A DNA stretch of 24,849 nt from Apostichopus californicus (lineage: Eukaryota; Echinodermata; Holothuroidea; Aspidochirotida; Stichopodidae), in NCBI GenBank assembly GCA_020650975.1, contig JAIPMN010001406.1, positions 1-24,849 on the forward strand, written 5' to 3'. Numbering within the stretch: position 1 is the stretch's first letter; every line of letters begins with the position of its first letter. Of the stretch, positions 9,087 through 23,600 are shown in pieces. The position numbers were made by a program, and so were the translations under genes. Below the pieces are notes generated by a model. That model saw only the letters and a list, made by a program, of their open reading frames with translations, searched no databases and was not told where the DNA came from.

Positions 9087-9336
9087 CTGGAGAGAGAAAA
9101 AAGAGAAAAAATAAATAAATAAATGATGAGTTTGAGAGTCAGATTTCTACAGACTGATTATCAAAGGACATACACTGTGGGAAAATGTCCTAATTACCAA
9201 GAAATTTTTCATCAAGTTAAAAACTGTAGAAAATCTAACTATGCAAATGCTATTCTGGTGAAACATATGAAAATCATTACAAGTGACAGAACATTCCAGA
9301 ACAGTTCACATCCAACTATGACATAGTGTAATAATT

Positions 9337-9393
9337 ACCGGTTAACGGTGGTTAATGCCGGTTAACACCGGTTAAAACCGGTTAACGCCGGTG
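9337..9393. repeat. CCGGTTAA-type short tandem cluster
   Basis: Four exact CCGGTTAA units and one diverged GTGGTTAA unit lie within about 57 nt, with variable spacers (CGG, TG, CA, AA, CG). The segment contains partly self-complementary blocks such as GGTTAACGCCGG. Confidence 0.85.
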
Positions 9394-9610
9394 CCTTTCA
9401 ATCATAATGTCCCCTGTTCGAGTCACTCCCAGATTAATGTATGTCGTCCAGTTACAGAGTTGTTGACAATTAACAATTCATGATCATGGACGTTAAATAT
9501 GAATGTAAGAGACTGACTTCGGTCAGCTTGCAGCTTTGATAAGCCAATGAGGCTTCTTCGCGAGTTCCTGCTTGCAAGGAGGATCTAATATACATACATA
9601 CATACATACA
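9337..9610 (+). mobile_element. SINE-like element with repeated CCGGTTAA head and (ATAC)n tail
   Basis: A B-box-like GTTCGAGTCAC lies at 9417-9427. About 45 bases before it is GGTTAACGCCGGTG, which could serve as the D-arm/A box. The sequence then runs about 160 nt and ends in (ATAC)n at 9589-9610, a common SINE tail form. The head is preceded by several near-copies of the CCGGTTAA motif. Family not recognised; the tail differs from the two SINEs at 381 and 4661. Confidence 0.5.
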
Positions 9611-11934
9611 TAATGGGAATGACTACATTGCTGTTATCATTCTGAAGTGGTTTCAATTATGATGCATATCATTGTACAATTGTCTCTAGTTAATCTGTGT
9701 CTTTATAAACAATATTCAGTACTATATTTATAGCTCATTTCAACAGGCAACCATCGACGTCCGATAGAACGCGTCGCATGTTCCTAATGAATTCAGATTA
9801 TCAACTTTCACTTGGAAAGGGTAAATTGTCATAACAATGGTTTCCTCTTCATGTTATGAACTTTTGTTTTCATTGCCAGCAATATTCACTTCATTCCTGT
9901 TAGTAAAAGGAAGTGTTTTTTTCCCTCATAGGAAGACAGTTGCACAACTACAACCACACATTTCAGCTTTCTACAATCAACTTTTCCTTGTTTACCACGA
10001 GTCCTCTCTGAAACTCGTAGCTGTTAACCTTTCACATGCACGAGAATCGCTCCACTTCTTGTTTTTTTGCTAAATATTTTCATTTTTTAATGTTTTTCTT
10101 TTCCTTTTCTCTAGCAAGAATTTATCAAAACATATTCAACACACTATGCAACTGTACCAAAAGTCTATAAATCAACTGATAATTTCATACTTTACATATA
10201 AACCAAGCCACCATGTGCCTTCAATGCTCCATTTTCAATTATTTTTTTAAACTTACATAATTGAAAAGCAGCGATAAACTTTCACATTTTAAGTAACAAA
10301 TGTTTGATTTCAAACCACTCATTAAGAGTGATGTGAATCCAAGGGTTTCCAAGTGAATGATATTACGAGGGGCCAGGGCAGATTTGATTAACAATAGATT
10401 CTGTAAAAACGCCTCAGATTTAAAAAGCTAACGGAAAGAAAACGATCGTATTGGCTCCTCGGTCGCTGCTGCTAACCTACACATCCAGGGATATTTCAGA
10501 GACTCATTATAAGCAACCAGATACATCATTAAAATCATAACTCTGTCTAGGGGCAGGGCTTAACATTTGAAGAAGGGAGAGGAGGAGGAGCTTGATCTAG
10601 CTGAACCAGAATATTAATTCTGAGATGTACGACGGTCAAAGGAGCGAGAGCATATTCTGTATTCCAGTGTCACACAATGTACACAAATATTTTATGAAAA
10701 AAAAATAATGATAGAGATCAGTTCAGATTTTAATTAATATTAAAATTATATCACTGTATATAGTTCGTTTTTTTCTGGAGTCGTTTTGAAAGCAAAAATG
10801 GTGTTTAAATTTCAAATATTTTTGAAGCAAGAACATATTTGGTATTTAGATGACAGACCTTATCGCCAACAATTGGGATAAATTAAGTTCGATCCACCAG
10901 ACTTACATTCTGTTTAATTTAAAAATTAATTATCGCCGAGTCATAAAAACGTCAAAATTGGTGTTTATCTTTCATTTGATGTCTTACTTTCATCATCAAA
11001 TTTTGATAAACACTTTTCCTGGATAGCAGTGCAAGCACGTTGCAGAAGAAATGCACACCTGTGTTCGTTCAACCAGAGAAAAGACAGGAAAAAAAATACA
11101 GATCATCACTCGATAGATTTGACGACCTATTTTCCAATCGCTTGAAGAACTTTTCATTTAAGAATCAGTAAGAAGGATTGTAGCAATTCATTAATAAAAA
11201 CTTGCAACAACGTCGTCGTCATCATCAGGAATAAAGCCATATCTATCGTCACATTAAAAGGTTGTATATGAATAAAAACCTTTTGATGTCATCGTAAAGC
11301 AAAACAGGTGGAATTCACCTCTGGCTCCTTCTCAGTTACAGGAATCTCAACAATGCCAGACATGACATCAGTCAAAAAGGGGAAGAAAAAAAAATAGGAG
11401 AAAAGGTAGGGAGGATGAAGAAGCCTTTGAGATGATGACTCACTCCTTTTGGAATGTCTTCTCCCTGCCTCTCATATAAGATAGAACTCCCAAATGTTTT
11501 AAATGGTTATCTGCTGTCCAGTACTAATAATATCCCATAAAGCTACGACCGCCGTGTATTTGCTTCCGCGTGCGTGCGTGTGCGTGTGTGTGTCGGTGTG
11601 AATGTTTGGAGCTGGAATGACTCAGAGGGCACTCCGGTGATAAAGGTCACAGAAAATCTTTTTATAGGTTGGACATTCGTCGAAACGCATTCACTAAATA
11701 GTTAAGATTGCCTAAGTGGTCAAAGACAAAACTTCACGAAACGGGAGCATTTAGCTCTAAAGTTATGGGAGACAAACCCAACCACCATTGTTTCATCTAT
11801 GTGATAATGAATAACAGTCAGAATAAAGCAAATTCCACAAACTGCTAAGAAAAATCTGATCCCATTCGAGAGATTTCACTGATTTTAAATCTTCCCTTCA
11901 CAGACAAGGCAGAGGACTTGATCAAGTCTAAATA

Positions 11935-12079
11935 TGACATCATCATCTAGACACAGTGCTTCAATATATTTTAATCGTTCTTTCTATATTGATTGAACTT
12001 TTCATTTTTTTGTAAATTTTTCGATGGATTTTGCAAAATATGGATCTGAAATATTGAAGCTGACATAATAATGATGTCA
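11935..12079. repeat. Imperfect inverted repeat
   Basis: TGACATCATCATCT...GTGCTTCAATAT at 11935-11967 is roughly the reverse complement of ATATTGAAGC...AATGATGTCA at 12051-12079, with about 80 nt between. Just before it, GACTTGATCAAGTC (11916-11929) is a perfect palindrome. Confidence 0.7.
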
Positions 12080-12779
12080 TCGGTTTCAGGTTCAACACTG
12101 TTTACATTCAACATTGAAAATATGAAAAGAAAAACAGAGAGAAATAGAAAAATGCTTCCAGATCCTGATGGTACTATGACATCACAAAATTACAAAATGA
12201 CAGCTCCTTGACACCAATTTTCTCCTTTTTTTCCTGAGTTTCCTTTTTTGGTTGTTTGGCTCTTACTTCCCCTTTCAATCCCACGGTTTCTAATCCCGCG
12301 AAAATTTTCAAGAGAATAACGATAATGATATTAACATATTCGAAACCGTAAAAACAAACAATACCAGCATAAAGTTAATGTTTGATTGAAGCTATTTGGC
12401 TACAGTTTTCAGAATATTTACACTTAATTGCCAGTGAATTTCACTGATTGCCATTAAAACATACAGACAACTTGCTTGTTTTCCGTTAGAAAGACATTCT
12501 TAACAAGATACTGTCGTAAACCATGTATGTGAAACCAACCACTGAAATATATGCTGGGTCTTAATATTTATTCCCCAAAACCTGCAAAAAGTCCTTTAAA
12601 ATGGATTCATCATGATCTAATGGTGGGAGGGGGGGGGGGGGTTGGGAGAAGAGGGACATTACTGGGACTATTCTCACACCATACCACCATTTTAACTTTC
12701 CACCCCCCATTCCCCCCCCCCCATCCCCACATCTCCCCATCAGGCCTGAAAGGACTAAATTTCCCTTGTGAGAACTTAC

Positions 12780-12880
12780 TTTCCACCTCTGCAACCGAGT
12801 CTGTCCGTGACTTCCCTCTTCAAAAGGCCTTGTAAGAGTGATTTCATTTCGGGAGACATCGTGTCTGGGAACTCCACATC
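12780..12880 (-). CDS. GRK2: GRK2/3 exon e: C-lobe helices
   Basis: The 101-nt exon reads [20 protein letters not shown] then [13 protein letters not shown], equivalent to the vertebrate VELPDSFSPELRSLLEGLL and RRLGC segment. The RLGC motif is the usual AGC-kinase arginine of helix I. The acceptor is TTTTCAG at 12881 and the donor is GTAAGT at 12779. The last two bases, AA, make asparagine with the first base of exon f. The downstream intron is the largest complete one in the gene, about 3.7 kb, and opens with a G-run/C-run pair. Confidence 0.95.
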
Positions 12881-13818
12881 CTGAAAATTAATCAGATGTA
12901 ACTCCAGGCTATTAATTTTAATTGTTTTCACTTTTAGCAGCATCTTGGTGTAGCGTATGGAATGATTGAACAGAATGGCAGATTACATAAACGGCCACAA
13001 AAAAAACGGAACGTTCAAACGAGAACCTAGTACCGAAACTGGCGAGGGAAAAAAAATAGGGGAAAACAAAAAGACGAGAAGACCTCCTCCCTACGGTGCA
13101 GTAGCCTAGTAAACATTAAGTGGTATTTCAATCTTCTATAGTATCAGATATAAACGCAGCTCATTTTTTTTTTTTATATCTTCTTGATCATGAGGGAAGG
13201 GGTAAAGGGGTAAAAGGGGAAGGGGGAAAGGGGAAAAGAGGGATGGCCAAAATGGGGGGAGGGTCTTGGTAAAATAGGGGTCTCAAAATGCTCCAAGTTT
13301 GATGATGGTGGACAAAGGAAAATGGGAGGGGGGGGGGTCTTGGTAAAATAGAGATCTCAAAATGTTCCAAGTTTTATGATGGTGAACAAAGGAAAAAGGG
13401 GGAGGGGGTAAGATTGTTGGCATCTGAATGAAATTGTCATAGTAACAAACTAGGACCACATTACAGGGAAATTGCGTTCGTCACCAGGTGACACGGAATA
13501 GGTCGGGAGTACTCAATATGAGTTTTTTGTCCGAGTTGACCTATGCAAATTTGCATCACAAACACAAATTACAATATTGTAAAATGTTCAAGTTGCTTCT
13601 GACAAACATATTTTCAATAAAAGTGGATATTGTGGCGAACAAATCGACTGTTTGAAGCTCTTGAATGACTGTTGATCATTGACTGTTTATTGACTGTTGA
13701 TCATTTGAATCCTATCATGATAAGTGACAACCACTGTTCAACCTACCCCCTCACTCCCTTGCCCACCCTCTCCCTCCCTCCCTCGTCCCCCAACACTAGA
13801 AAAAGAACTTACACTCAC
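12881..13818 (-). other. Intron d-e (938 nt)
   Basis: GTGAGT donor at 13818 and TTCAG acceptor at 12881. It contains G-rich duplicated sequence at 13188-13406 and a doubled GACTGTTGATCATT at 13668-13704 (13668 and 13691). A pyrimidine tract at 13745-13789 lies just inside the donor. No gene seen. Confidence 0.88.
13188..13406. repeat. 74-bp duplication in G-rich sequence
   Basis: GTCTTGGTAAAATAG, TCTCAAAATG, TCCAAGTTT, ATGATGGTG and ACAAAGGAAAA occur twice, at 13263 and 13337, with few changes. GGGGAAA/GGGTAAA repeats lie in front, at 13195-13240. Confidence 0.9.
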
Positions 13819-13885
13819 CATTGTTAAGGTCATTCTGTCAATCTCATGTTTATCCTTTGTCTTGTGTTGCCTGAATGGACTGTGT
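13819..13885 (-). CDS. GRK2: GRK2/3 exon d: C-lobe segment
   Basis: A 67-nt exon reading [20 protein letters not shown] then TM, matching human GRK2 residue for residue across 22 positions as I recall the human protein. The acceptor is TTTCAG at 13886 and the donor is GTGAGT at 13818. The first base completes the glycine opened in exon c and the exon ends in phase 0. The segment belongs to the C-lobe between helices F and G. Its strict conservation in so short an exon supports a functional gene. Confidence 0.96.
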
Positions 13886-14006
13886 CTGAAACAAAACAAA
13901 ACACAATTTTCTAAACACTTAAAAACGAAAATATGAGCAAAACATGCCTGAAATTTTAACTTGGGATGAGGGCTGGGGGGGAGTGTTAACAATATGGCAC
14001 CGCGCT

Positions 14007-14098
14007 ACAATTTGCACTTTTAAGTTGTCTCAATCCTTTTTTAGTCAGCCCGACAATTTGCACTTTTTAGATGTCTTAATGCTTCTTTAATCAGCTCT
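14007..14098. repeat. 46-bp tandem duplication
   Basis: ACAATTTGCACTTTT begins at 14007 and again at 14053. The following parts (GTTGTCTCAATCC-TTTAGTCAGC and GATGTCTTAATGC-TTTAATCAGC) are diverged copies. Confidence 0.85.
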
Positions 14099-14481
14099 GA
14101 TGAATAATTAAATCCATTCAAACATGCTGGTATCTTCCTCCCACCTGGATTTTATTAAGCAGCAACTTGTCGTTTTGATATTATGCAAACTAGAAGAAGG
14201 TCGGTCCCCGCAAAAGCAATATTCCTTCCAGCCAATCATTCCCAGCATGCTTTGAAGAATAAGAACGGGGAATTCCCAAATCCTTTGTGTTTATCAGTGT
14301 GACATCGTCGCTGAAAAGCCACACCTTGCAGACTCAAGCGGAGATGAAAGTAAAATTTGCATAATCACAAAGACAAATAATATAAGATCGCCCCCATTTT
14401 CAACCTTTCGTATTTATTGTCCTCATTTTAATTTTCTTGAACTACAAACATTTGGCCATAGCTTTGCATAAATATACATAT

Positions 14482-14527
14482 ATATATATATATANNNNNN
14501 NNNNNNNNNNNNNNNNNNNNNNNNNNN

Positions 14528-14562
<35 letters not shown>
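14482..14562. repeat. (TA)n microsatellite containing an assembly gap
   Basis: TA dinucleotides run on both sides of 33 Ns at 14495-14527. The true length of the tract is unknown. Confidence 0.95.
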
Positions 14563-14566
<4 letters not shown>

Positions 14567-14637
14567 ACAGGTGACAAACGCCTACAGTGGAATTACGACC
14601 TTCCTTACCAGTTTCGAACTTCTGGACATACAATCAG

Positions 14638-14667
14638 TGTCCATAGCCTAGTGGTTAGGGTGTCCGT
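14638..14667 (+). mobile_element. tRNA A-box-like fragment
   Basis: The sequence CATAGCCTAGTGGTTAGGG then TGTCC matches a tRNA D-arm/A box of the kind heading many SINEs. It breaks off into TATATAAG and a poly-A tract at 14682-14691 with no B box. It is probably a truncated SINE beside the (TA)n gap region. Confidence 0.5.
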
Positions 14668-14745
14668 ATATAAGTATATATAAAAAAAAAAGAGCCTTAA
14701 ATGAAAATGTTACAGAAACATGTCGCAAACTAGATGAAAACTCAC

Positions 14746-14853
14746 CCTTTCAGTAATTTGTAGAGCATACAACCGAAGGAGAACCAGTCTGCGCTCGAAT
14801 CGTACGCAGTGCCCTTAGACAGAACCTCTGGAGCCATGTACCCATGGGTGCCT
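14746..14853 (-). CDS. GRK2: GRK2/3 exon c: activation segment and APE motif
   Basis: The 108-nt exon reads [18 protein letters not shown] followed by [18 protein letters not shown]. It holds the end of the activation segment, the APE motif that anchors it, and the F-helix aspartate in SADW. The acceptor is ACAG at 14854 and the donor is GTGAGT at 14745. The first base completes valine from exon b; the last two bases (GG) are completed to glycine by exon d. GRKs need no activation-loop phosphorylation, in keeping with GTHGYM instead of the phosphorylatable threonine motif of other AGC kinases (family knowledge). Confidence 0.97.
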
Positions 14854-17534
<2,681 letters not shown>

Positions 17535-17616
17535 CATTCATGAGGTCGAGGATGAAGCAGAGTTTATCTGGAGTCTGGAATGCATATGTCATACACACGA
17601 TGAAAGGACTGTCCAC
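17535..17616 (-). CDS. GRK2: GRK2/3 exon a: kinase N-lobe end and hinge
   Basis: The exon encodes 27 codons plus one base, reading [18 protein letters not shown] and then [10 protein letters not shown], matching human GRK2 from about D250 through the hinge region next to the ATP site. It starts in phase 0 after an ATAG acceptor at 17617-17618. It ends one base into a glycine codon at ATG AAT G, and the next bases on the minus strand are GCAAGT, so this donor is a GC donor instead of GT. The first codon, valine, stands where vertebrates have glycine. The preceding exon, which should encode the glycine loop and catalytic lysine, was not found in the 7.2 kb upstream. Confidence 0.94.
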
Positions 17617-20600
17617 CTATCGAGATACAAAAAAAACACAAATATTTAAGATTTTCATATTTGAAATAAAACCGACGTTACTTAATTGAACACTTTCCAG
17701 AGTTAGATGACAGTTGTTTCATTTGCTGATGTCAGTGATATATCCCTAGCATTCTTAAATGAAAAAATAAATAAATAAATATATTATTTTTCCCTCCGTT
17801 TATTCAGATTGCATATAATATTTACAGTGATTCCTAAGTAACAGATACAATGATTTGCATATTTACAATTATAGTAAAAAAAATAAATAAATAAACAATA
17901 TGGCGTTCCATTGCTAAGTCACGGACAAATTGTTTAATGTTAAGTGTCAGTTTTTCTTGTTTTTTTTATAAATCTACTGACTCTACCCAGAAAAGTCCTA
18001 CTGAAACTTAAAAATTAAGCACAGAGCATCCAAAAGTTTTAAGTTAACCATCATTTGCACTTTGAAAAATTTAAGTAGTAAAATTACAAGTGAGTTATTT
18101 GAAGCCATAAAGGTCTTTTAATTTCCTGAACATTGCAAATGGCATTGCTTCTGAGCAAACAGACTAGCTTTAATAGGTCTGTGCATTAGACTTAGAAACT
18201 AGACTCTTCTCTTTCATTGATATGACCCTGTGACCCAGAGTGGTTATTCTGAGAAAATGAAACTTTGTATGTTCTGTATAAAGTCAACAGAGTAGTCAAG
18301 GGTTTTCAATTAATATTAAATATGAAATATTATCATATTAAACAGTCCTGTCAAAATAGAAACCGGATCAAGCATCCAGAACTGAGAACGACTGTAATTA
18401 TAAATAGATGACAATTTGAAAACTTAAAGGGGTATTCCAGTGGCAGAAAATGTCAAATGAGAGTGAGAAAATGTTTCCACATTGTTGAGTTGAAAACTCA
18501 ATACCTTGTTCCCTAACTCAAGATGTTTGTTCAAATGTGACCAGTTTTGACTGACAGAAACCTGGATTCTTCCAGGGAGTGGACCACAGTGGGTGGTCCG
18601 TGATGTCACAATGGAAGATGCTGAATATTCAAAAGCCTTACTGTCCTATTAAGATCTTGATATATCCTTGGAATTGTGAAATGGTCCCAAAGCTGTCAAT
18701 GTTCTCTCGCATTTTTTTCAAGAATTTCAAGAATTTCCTCAAAATGTGATTCTTCTGTGGCGGCACAAAAGAAATATTCCGAAGAAAAGGAAAAGATGTT
18801 TTTCAGCTCAATTGCCATGACGACATCTATCACTGTGCTGTTGTTAAACGCATTGACAAAGTATCACAGAACTAAATAAAAAAATTAAATCTTTGTGATA
18901 CAAAGTGATACGAAGAATGATGTGAGTTGTTACCTACAGATGGAGGAAGTTTTCAGCAATTTTGAAATGCAATCAACTAAAACTACTGAAATATACATCC
19001 TTTAACAATACCGACCAATATCACCACACACTATTGACACATATATATATAGTCAGTTTTCTAGGATAGGTAGTCCCCGATTAAAGTCATAAAAGTACAA
19101 ACTCATCACAGAAAGGAAGTTCTGTAACCACCCCATCCCCCCCCCCCCACACTCACACACAATCAAACCTGCCAGCAGGATATATAATCTTAGGAGCCGG
19201 CTTTTTTGCATTTTCCAAGAAATTTCGTCAGAGAATAAATTGTTTCATGATTGCAGATACCTTCTGGAGGAAATGTGTTTTATATTTTTTTCCCCAATTA
19301 ATATTCAGCTGCTTTCTCTATTCGATCCGTCATATATGATCAAACCGACGAAATATTACTTAAAAGAAAGTTTACGGTTGGGCTCTCTCCGGTGTTGTGT
19401 TCTGTCGTAACGTAACTAATGTACATTCATGATCTGTACGGTCTACTAAACTCTTGAGCCAATGTTTTTACACGAACTAGTGAAGGCCGCCCATGACTGA
19501 CACCAAGTTTCACAAGTGGAGTTTCTCCGAACCGGACAGATGTGTTAGACGACTCAAGTCACCTGTATGTGTGTTTGACTTGGAAATTCCCAAAAAGTTT
19601 CCAAAACGATCTCTTCGTCAATAAATTATGAACGATTGTATGGTGATCTGCTGAGATATGCAACCTTTCTGAGAATGTGAACTTGTTGCTGTTCTTAAGA
19701 ACACCCTCCCTCCCTCGGGGGAAAAAGAAGTCGGCCGACAACAGTGCAAAAAAACCTCAGATGTTCTTCTTCAAGCACTATGCTGGTTTTGGTGGGTGAT
19801 AAAATCACTAATCAGGAATTTTTTTTTAAATTCCAGTCTTCTTTCCTCCCTTTCATTTTTTGTTATGAATTAGTTAACAGCAAAATATTATATCAAGATA
19901 AATTCCTTGACAGATGATGCTGTTTCCTTTAAGTTCTGATGCATTATCATTTATTATATTGAATTTCTAGAGTTTTTCCGGCCTCTCTGAAGCATCTGCC
20001 GCTGTTCTTTAGAAGAATTGACATACTCCCTCTGTGAAGAAAGGCGGTCTCTTCGGCAGCCAGCAAATGGCATTTTAAAGAAACTTCAGTATGAGGTGGG
20101 AACATGATGGAAGTATATAAGCAACATATATATGTTATTGTGGCATAGGCCAAAAGGGAACATGTATAACAGATGTTTTCTAATTATACTGGAAGATCGG
20201 TGGCTTCATCTTTACATTACGTGGAGAAATATTTACAACCGTTATCACCTTGAAACAAGACAGACCTGTACAGTTCTTATCATGGAAGTCATAGCAATGG
20301 ATTTACTTTTTTCTATATTCATGTTTATACACATAGGTTACAGGATTGGGAAAAGTGGAACCACACACCCACCCACCCCCTCTCTACAGAAGGAGAACAT
20401 TTTCGTGCTCAGGTCACTCTATTTTCAATGAATCAAGTTTTTCCACCTTCATAAGGTCTGTTTTATAACAGACTCCTGGAAAAATCTGACTATTGAAGCA
20501 TGAAGAGAAAGCAATGTACAGAGAGACACAAGTTTGAAAATAGGGTGAGGATTGAAGGAGGGAGGGGGAGGGGGAGGGGTAGGGTCCAATCGACATCAGG

Positions 20601-23600
20601 TAGACATGGTATAAACCTTATGATGATGAACTTTGGTGTAGCTTAAATGAGGCTCTACAATGTCTTAGTGGAGGGTGCTGTCACATTGGTCCTATGGTAC
20701 ATCAACTGTACTGTTTAACGAAGTCTACGAACTGAAGTTACACGATCCTTTGAAAGGACTACCAAGCTGCAAACACACCTGACGAACTTGGAGACAGAGG
20801 CACTGGGCGATTGACTAGTTCCTGGTTCCGCTTGTTGCAGTTTCCTCGAACGAAAAACAAGCTTCAAGAAACACAAGTTGAAAGACAGCCAACACGACTT
20901 GAAACCTTCGAAGAGACGTTTGATCATCGATAATAATTACGAACGAAATTATTTATACTACTAGCAATCAACTCATGTAACCGTTACGATCTGTGCTCAA
21001 CAGACTGCAGCTTGTCGAGTATCTCGGAATGAATTGGGACTTACATATGTTTATGACAGAATCTATGGTAAAATTTGGTGGGGGGGGGAGGAGGTCTGGG
21101 AAAGCCCCATTGCAACCTCATTCTGTGATGAGTCAAGTCTTATCAGTACCATGAGAACAAGACGTAACTCAACACGAGCCACATAACAACACTGTCTGTC
21201 TGAACATAGAGTGTATTAACGTACTAGCCAATAACAAAGGAGCACCTAAAAGGCCATCCATTACAAAGCAAGGAAACATTATATCCAATCCTTTCACATC
21301 TTTTGTCTTGAATTCAATTAGTACCGTTGGTAGACTCTTTTCGAGCATTTCTTCAATATCAAAGATGTGCGCTTGTAAAATGTCAAACCCCCGACTGAAC
21401 AGATGATGAGACACCCACACACCATTAGCCCTGAGCAGAAGTTTCTATTTTTGTCGCTGCTGTGCAGACCAAAAAAAAAAAAAAAATTCTCCTCTTTCCT
21501 TGTCAACAGATATCATTAAAGTATAACAAATGGTTTGTTCAAAATACAATCTGAAATTATTTAACGCTTCCCCTGAAATTCTTCGAAGATGGTCATTATG
21601 ACATTCAAAGTGCAATACACTTTCAAAGAGTCCTTTTCCAGGTATTTTTGGCAAAATTTTTGACATTATTCCACAAAAGTATGAACATAATAACCAGGTG
21701 GTATTGTTATCCCACCTGAGTCGAGTTTCTTTTCAAATGACGCATGTGGACAGAGGTCGATAATTGACAAACATTGCTCTTTGCGTAAGATTGGCTGAAA
21801 ATGTGGGGAAAAAAGCAGAGTTTGGACGGTGAAACTTGGAAACGAACTGAAGTAATATTTCACTTATTAATTACTGTTCCATTTTTGGAGTGTGAGATTT
21901 TGATCATATGCAGTTTTGCTTAGAGTAGCAAGGTTTGGGTGGGTTATATTTTTCGGGGGTGGGGGAGGGGGGTAGGGGGTAGGAGAAGTTCAAGCTGGTG
22001 GGGTGGGAGAGACTTAAATCTGGAGCGTATAAAGGCAGTGGGACATGTGATTCTACTCTGAGGGGAGTAATACCTCAGAACTTTAAAACAAAATGGAACA
22101 TCTGTCCATTCTACGCCACAAATCCTGATATTTGGATATTTTTCAACAAAAACAGCACATTTTGATCACATAAATTACTTTCCAAATTTTGTAAGAGCTG
22201 GAAATTTTTTTATTACAATTTTATTTCATTTTTCAACTATTACGGGTAGTTTTTGCACAAAAAAATGGCTGACTCTTAAATGACAAAAGTGTGTAAAGGG
22301 GTCCTTTTTGACCAAAAACAAGGTATTTCAGGTTGATACAATATGCACTTTTCATGTTTTTCGGGAAATTCAATGTTCCCTCCTCCCCACTCCCAACACT
22401 TTCTAAATTGTCATATATAAAATGGACTACTAATGTGAACGAAATGTATTGAGTGGTATCAGACCTACATTCGAAAAATCAAGTGGCTTCAAGTGAGACA
22501 AAGGGCACACAATTCATGAAATAACATCCCTTAATTTCTATAGTAAAGTGATAATATATTGTATCAAATGACTTTGACCTGAATCGGGAAATATACAGTA
22601 GGAATGACCTCGACCCAACTTTACAAACGATGCTATATTAAACTCCAAAGAAGACTGCAATATCCAAGTTACTTTCACTGTCCAACCCTTCCAAGAAAAG
22701 TTTGAAACATGAAAGAAATTCCTACCTTTCTATTCTTGCTGTCCTGTAACAGCAGTATTTAACATGCAGTTTTTTCATTGATTACAAGGGACATTTGTTA
22801 ATATTTTTTATATTGGTCGGGCAGATCGTGACTGGGATAACCCTCTTCATCAGATATTTCGTGCAACTTTATCCCAATTCATGCAACCTCTCATGATAGC
22901 TCCAGGGGGGAGAGCGGAAAGTTATTTAGAAATGACCAGGATCGTTTCTCCGGCGTGCCCCAGTGAGAGGCTTCAATGATTAATTCGGCTATATGAGTCA
23001 TTCACAGAATGTCTCCCTCATTCAAGTTGAGACGGCTGGTTCCTGCGGGGCATATACGATTGGCTCTTCACGTCTATTTTCAATCTTGTGAATCACCCAC
23101 TCCACGACAAAGATTTTCATTTCTTTACTTTTTTTTTTTAAAGCTACTGGTATTGCTCTTGAAAAATGTGAAGATGTCTGAAGTCCTAGAAAGTAATGTT
23201 CTATATAATACAATTTAGGATGTCACGTAACAATATCTTGTTTTCATTCTGCTGATCACCAAGTCTCTTGAAGAACTGGGTGGATAGGGGGATGGGGATT
23301 GGGGTAAGGGAGGAAGGAATGGGAAGATTGGCATGTTAAATGTTGGATTGCCCAATATTTATGGCAAAACATGGAAAATTCTTGAAAAAAAATTACTTCA
23401 AAAATTGCAAGAAATTATAACGCTTATTTTGCAACTACGCACCCAAATCCATATCACAATTTTCTGATGGGTAGGGGGATACCTCCTACCCTGCCCCTGG
23501 CCCACAATATCTGCCACTGTAGGGTTGCTGAGATGATGAAGGTAAAATTAGGGTAAAAAATCAAAAATTGTTTGAACACTGACCAAGCTCTACACAAAGC

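Larger units (their letters stand above)
9087..12779 (-). other. Intron e-f (3693 nt), largest complete intron
   Basis: GTAAGT donor at 12779 and CTCCAG acceptor at 9087. It contains a G13/C11 pair (12629-12722), an inverted repeat (11935-12079), a (GT)-rich tract at 11567-11600, a SINE-like element with a CCGGTTAA-type head (9337-9610) and an A-rich TAAA tract at 9105-9124. Between about 9620 and 11560 I see nothing beyond AT-rich unique sequence. Confidence 0.85.
13886..14745 (-). other. Intron c-d (860 nt) with assembly gap
   Basis: GTGAGT donor at 14745 and TTTCAG acceptor at 13886. It contains the (TA)n tract with Ns, a tRNA A-box-like fragment at 14638-14667 and a 46-bp tandem duplication at 14007-14098. 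No gene seen. Confidence 0.88.

Noticed and set aside
20715..20927. Minus-strand exon candidate ending in CGTCAG before GTGTGT
   Set aside because: The encoded sequence (KLQQAEPGTSQSPSASV) does not match any part of GRK2/3 and the donor is weak.
21169..21666. Minus-strand open frames with a fairly protein-like composition (FDIEEMLEKSLP, LRRISGEALNNF)
   Set aside because: The frames are separated by a stop and a poly-T tract, and I recognise no family. They do not match any GRK N-terminal segment. A similarity search would be needed to rescue this.
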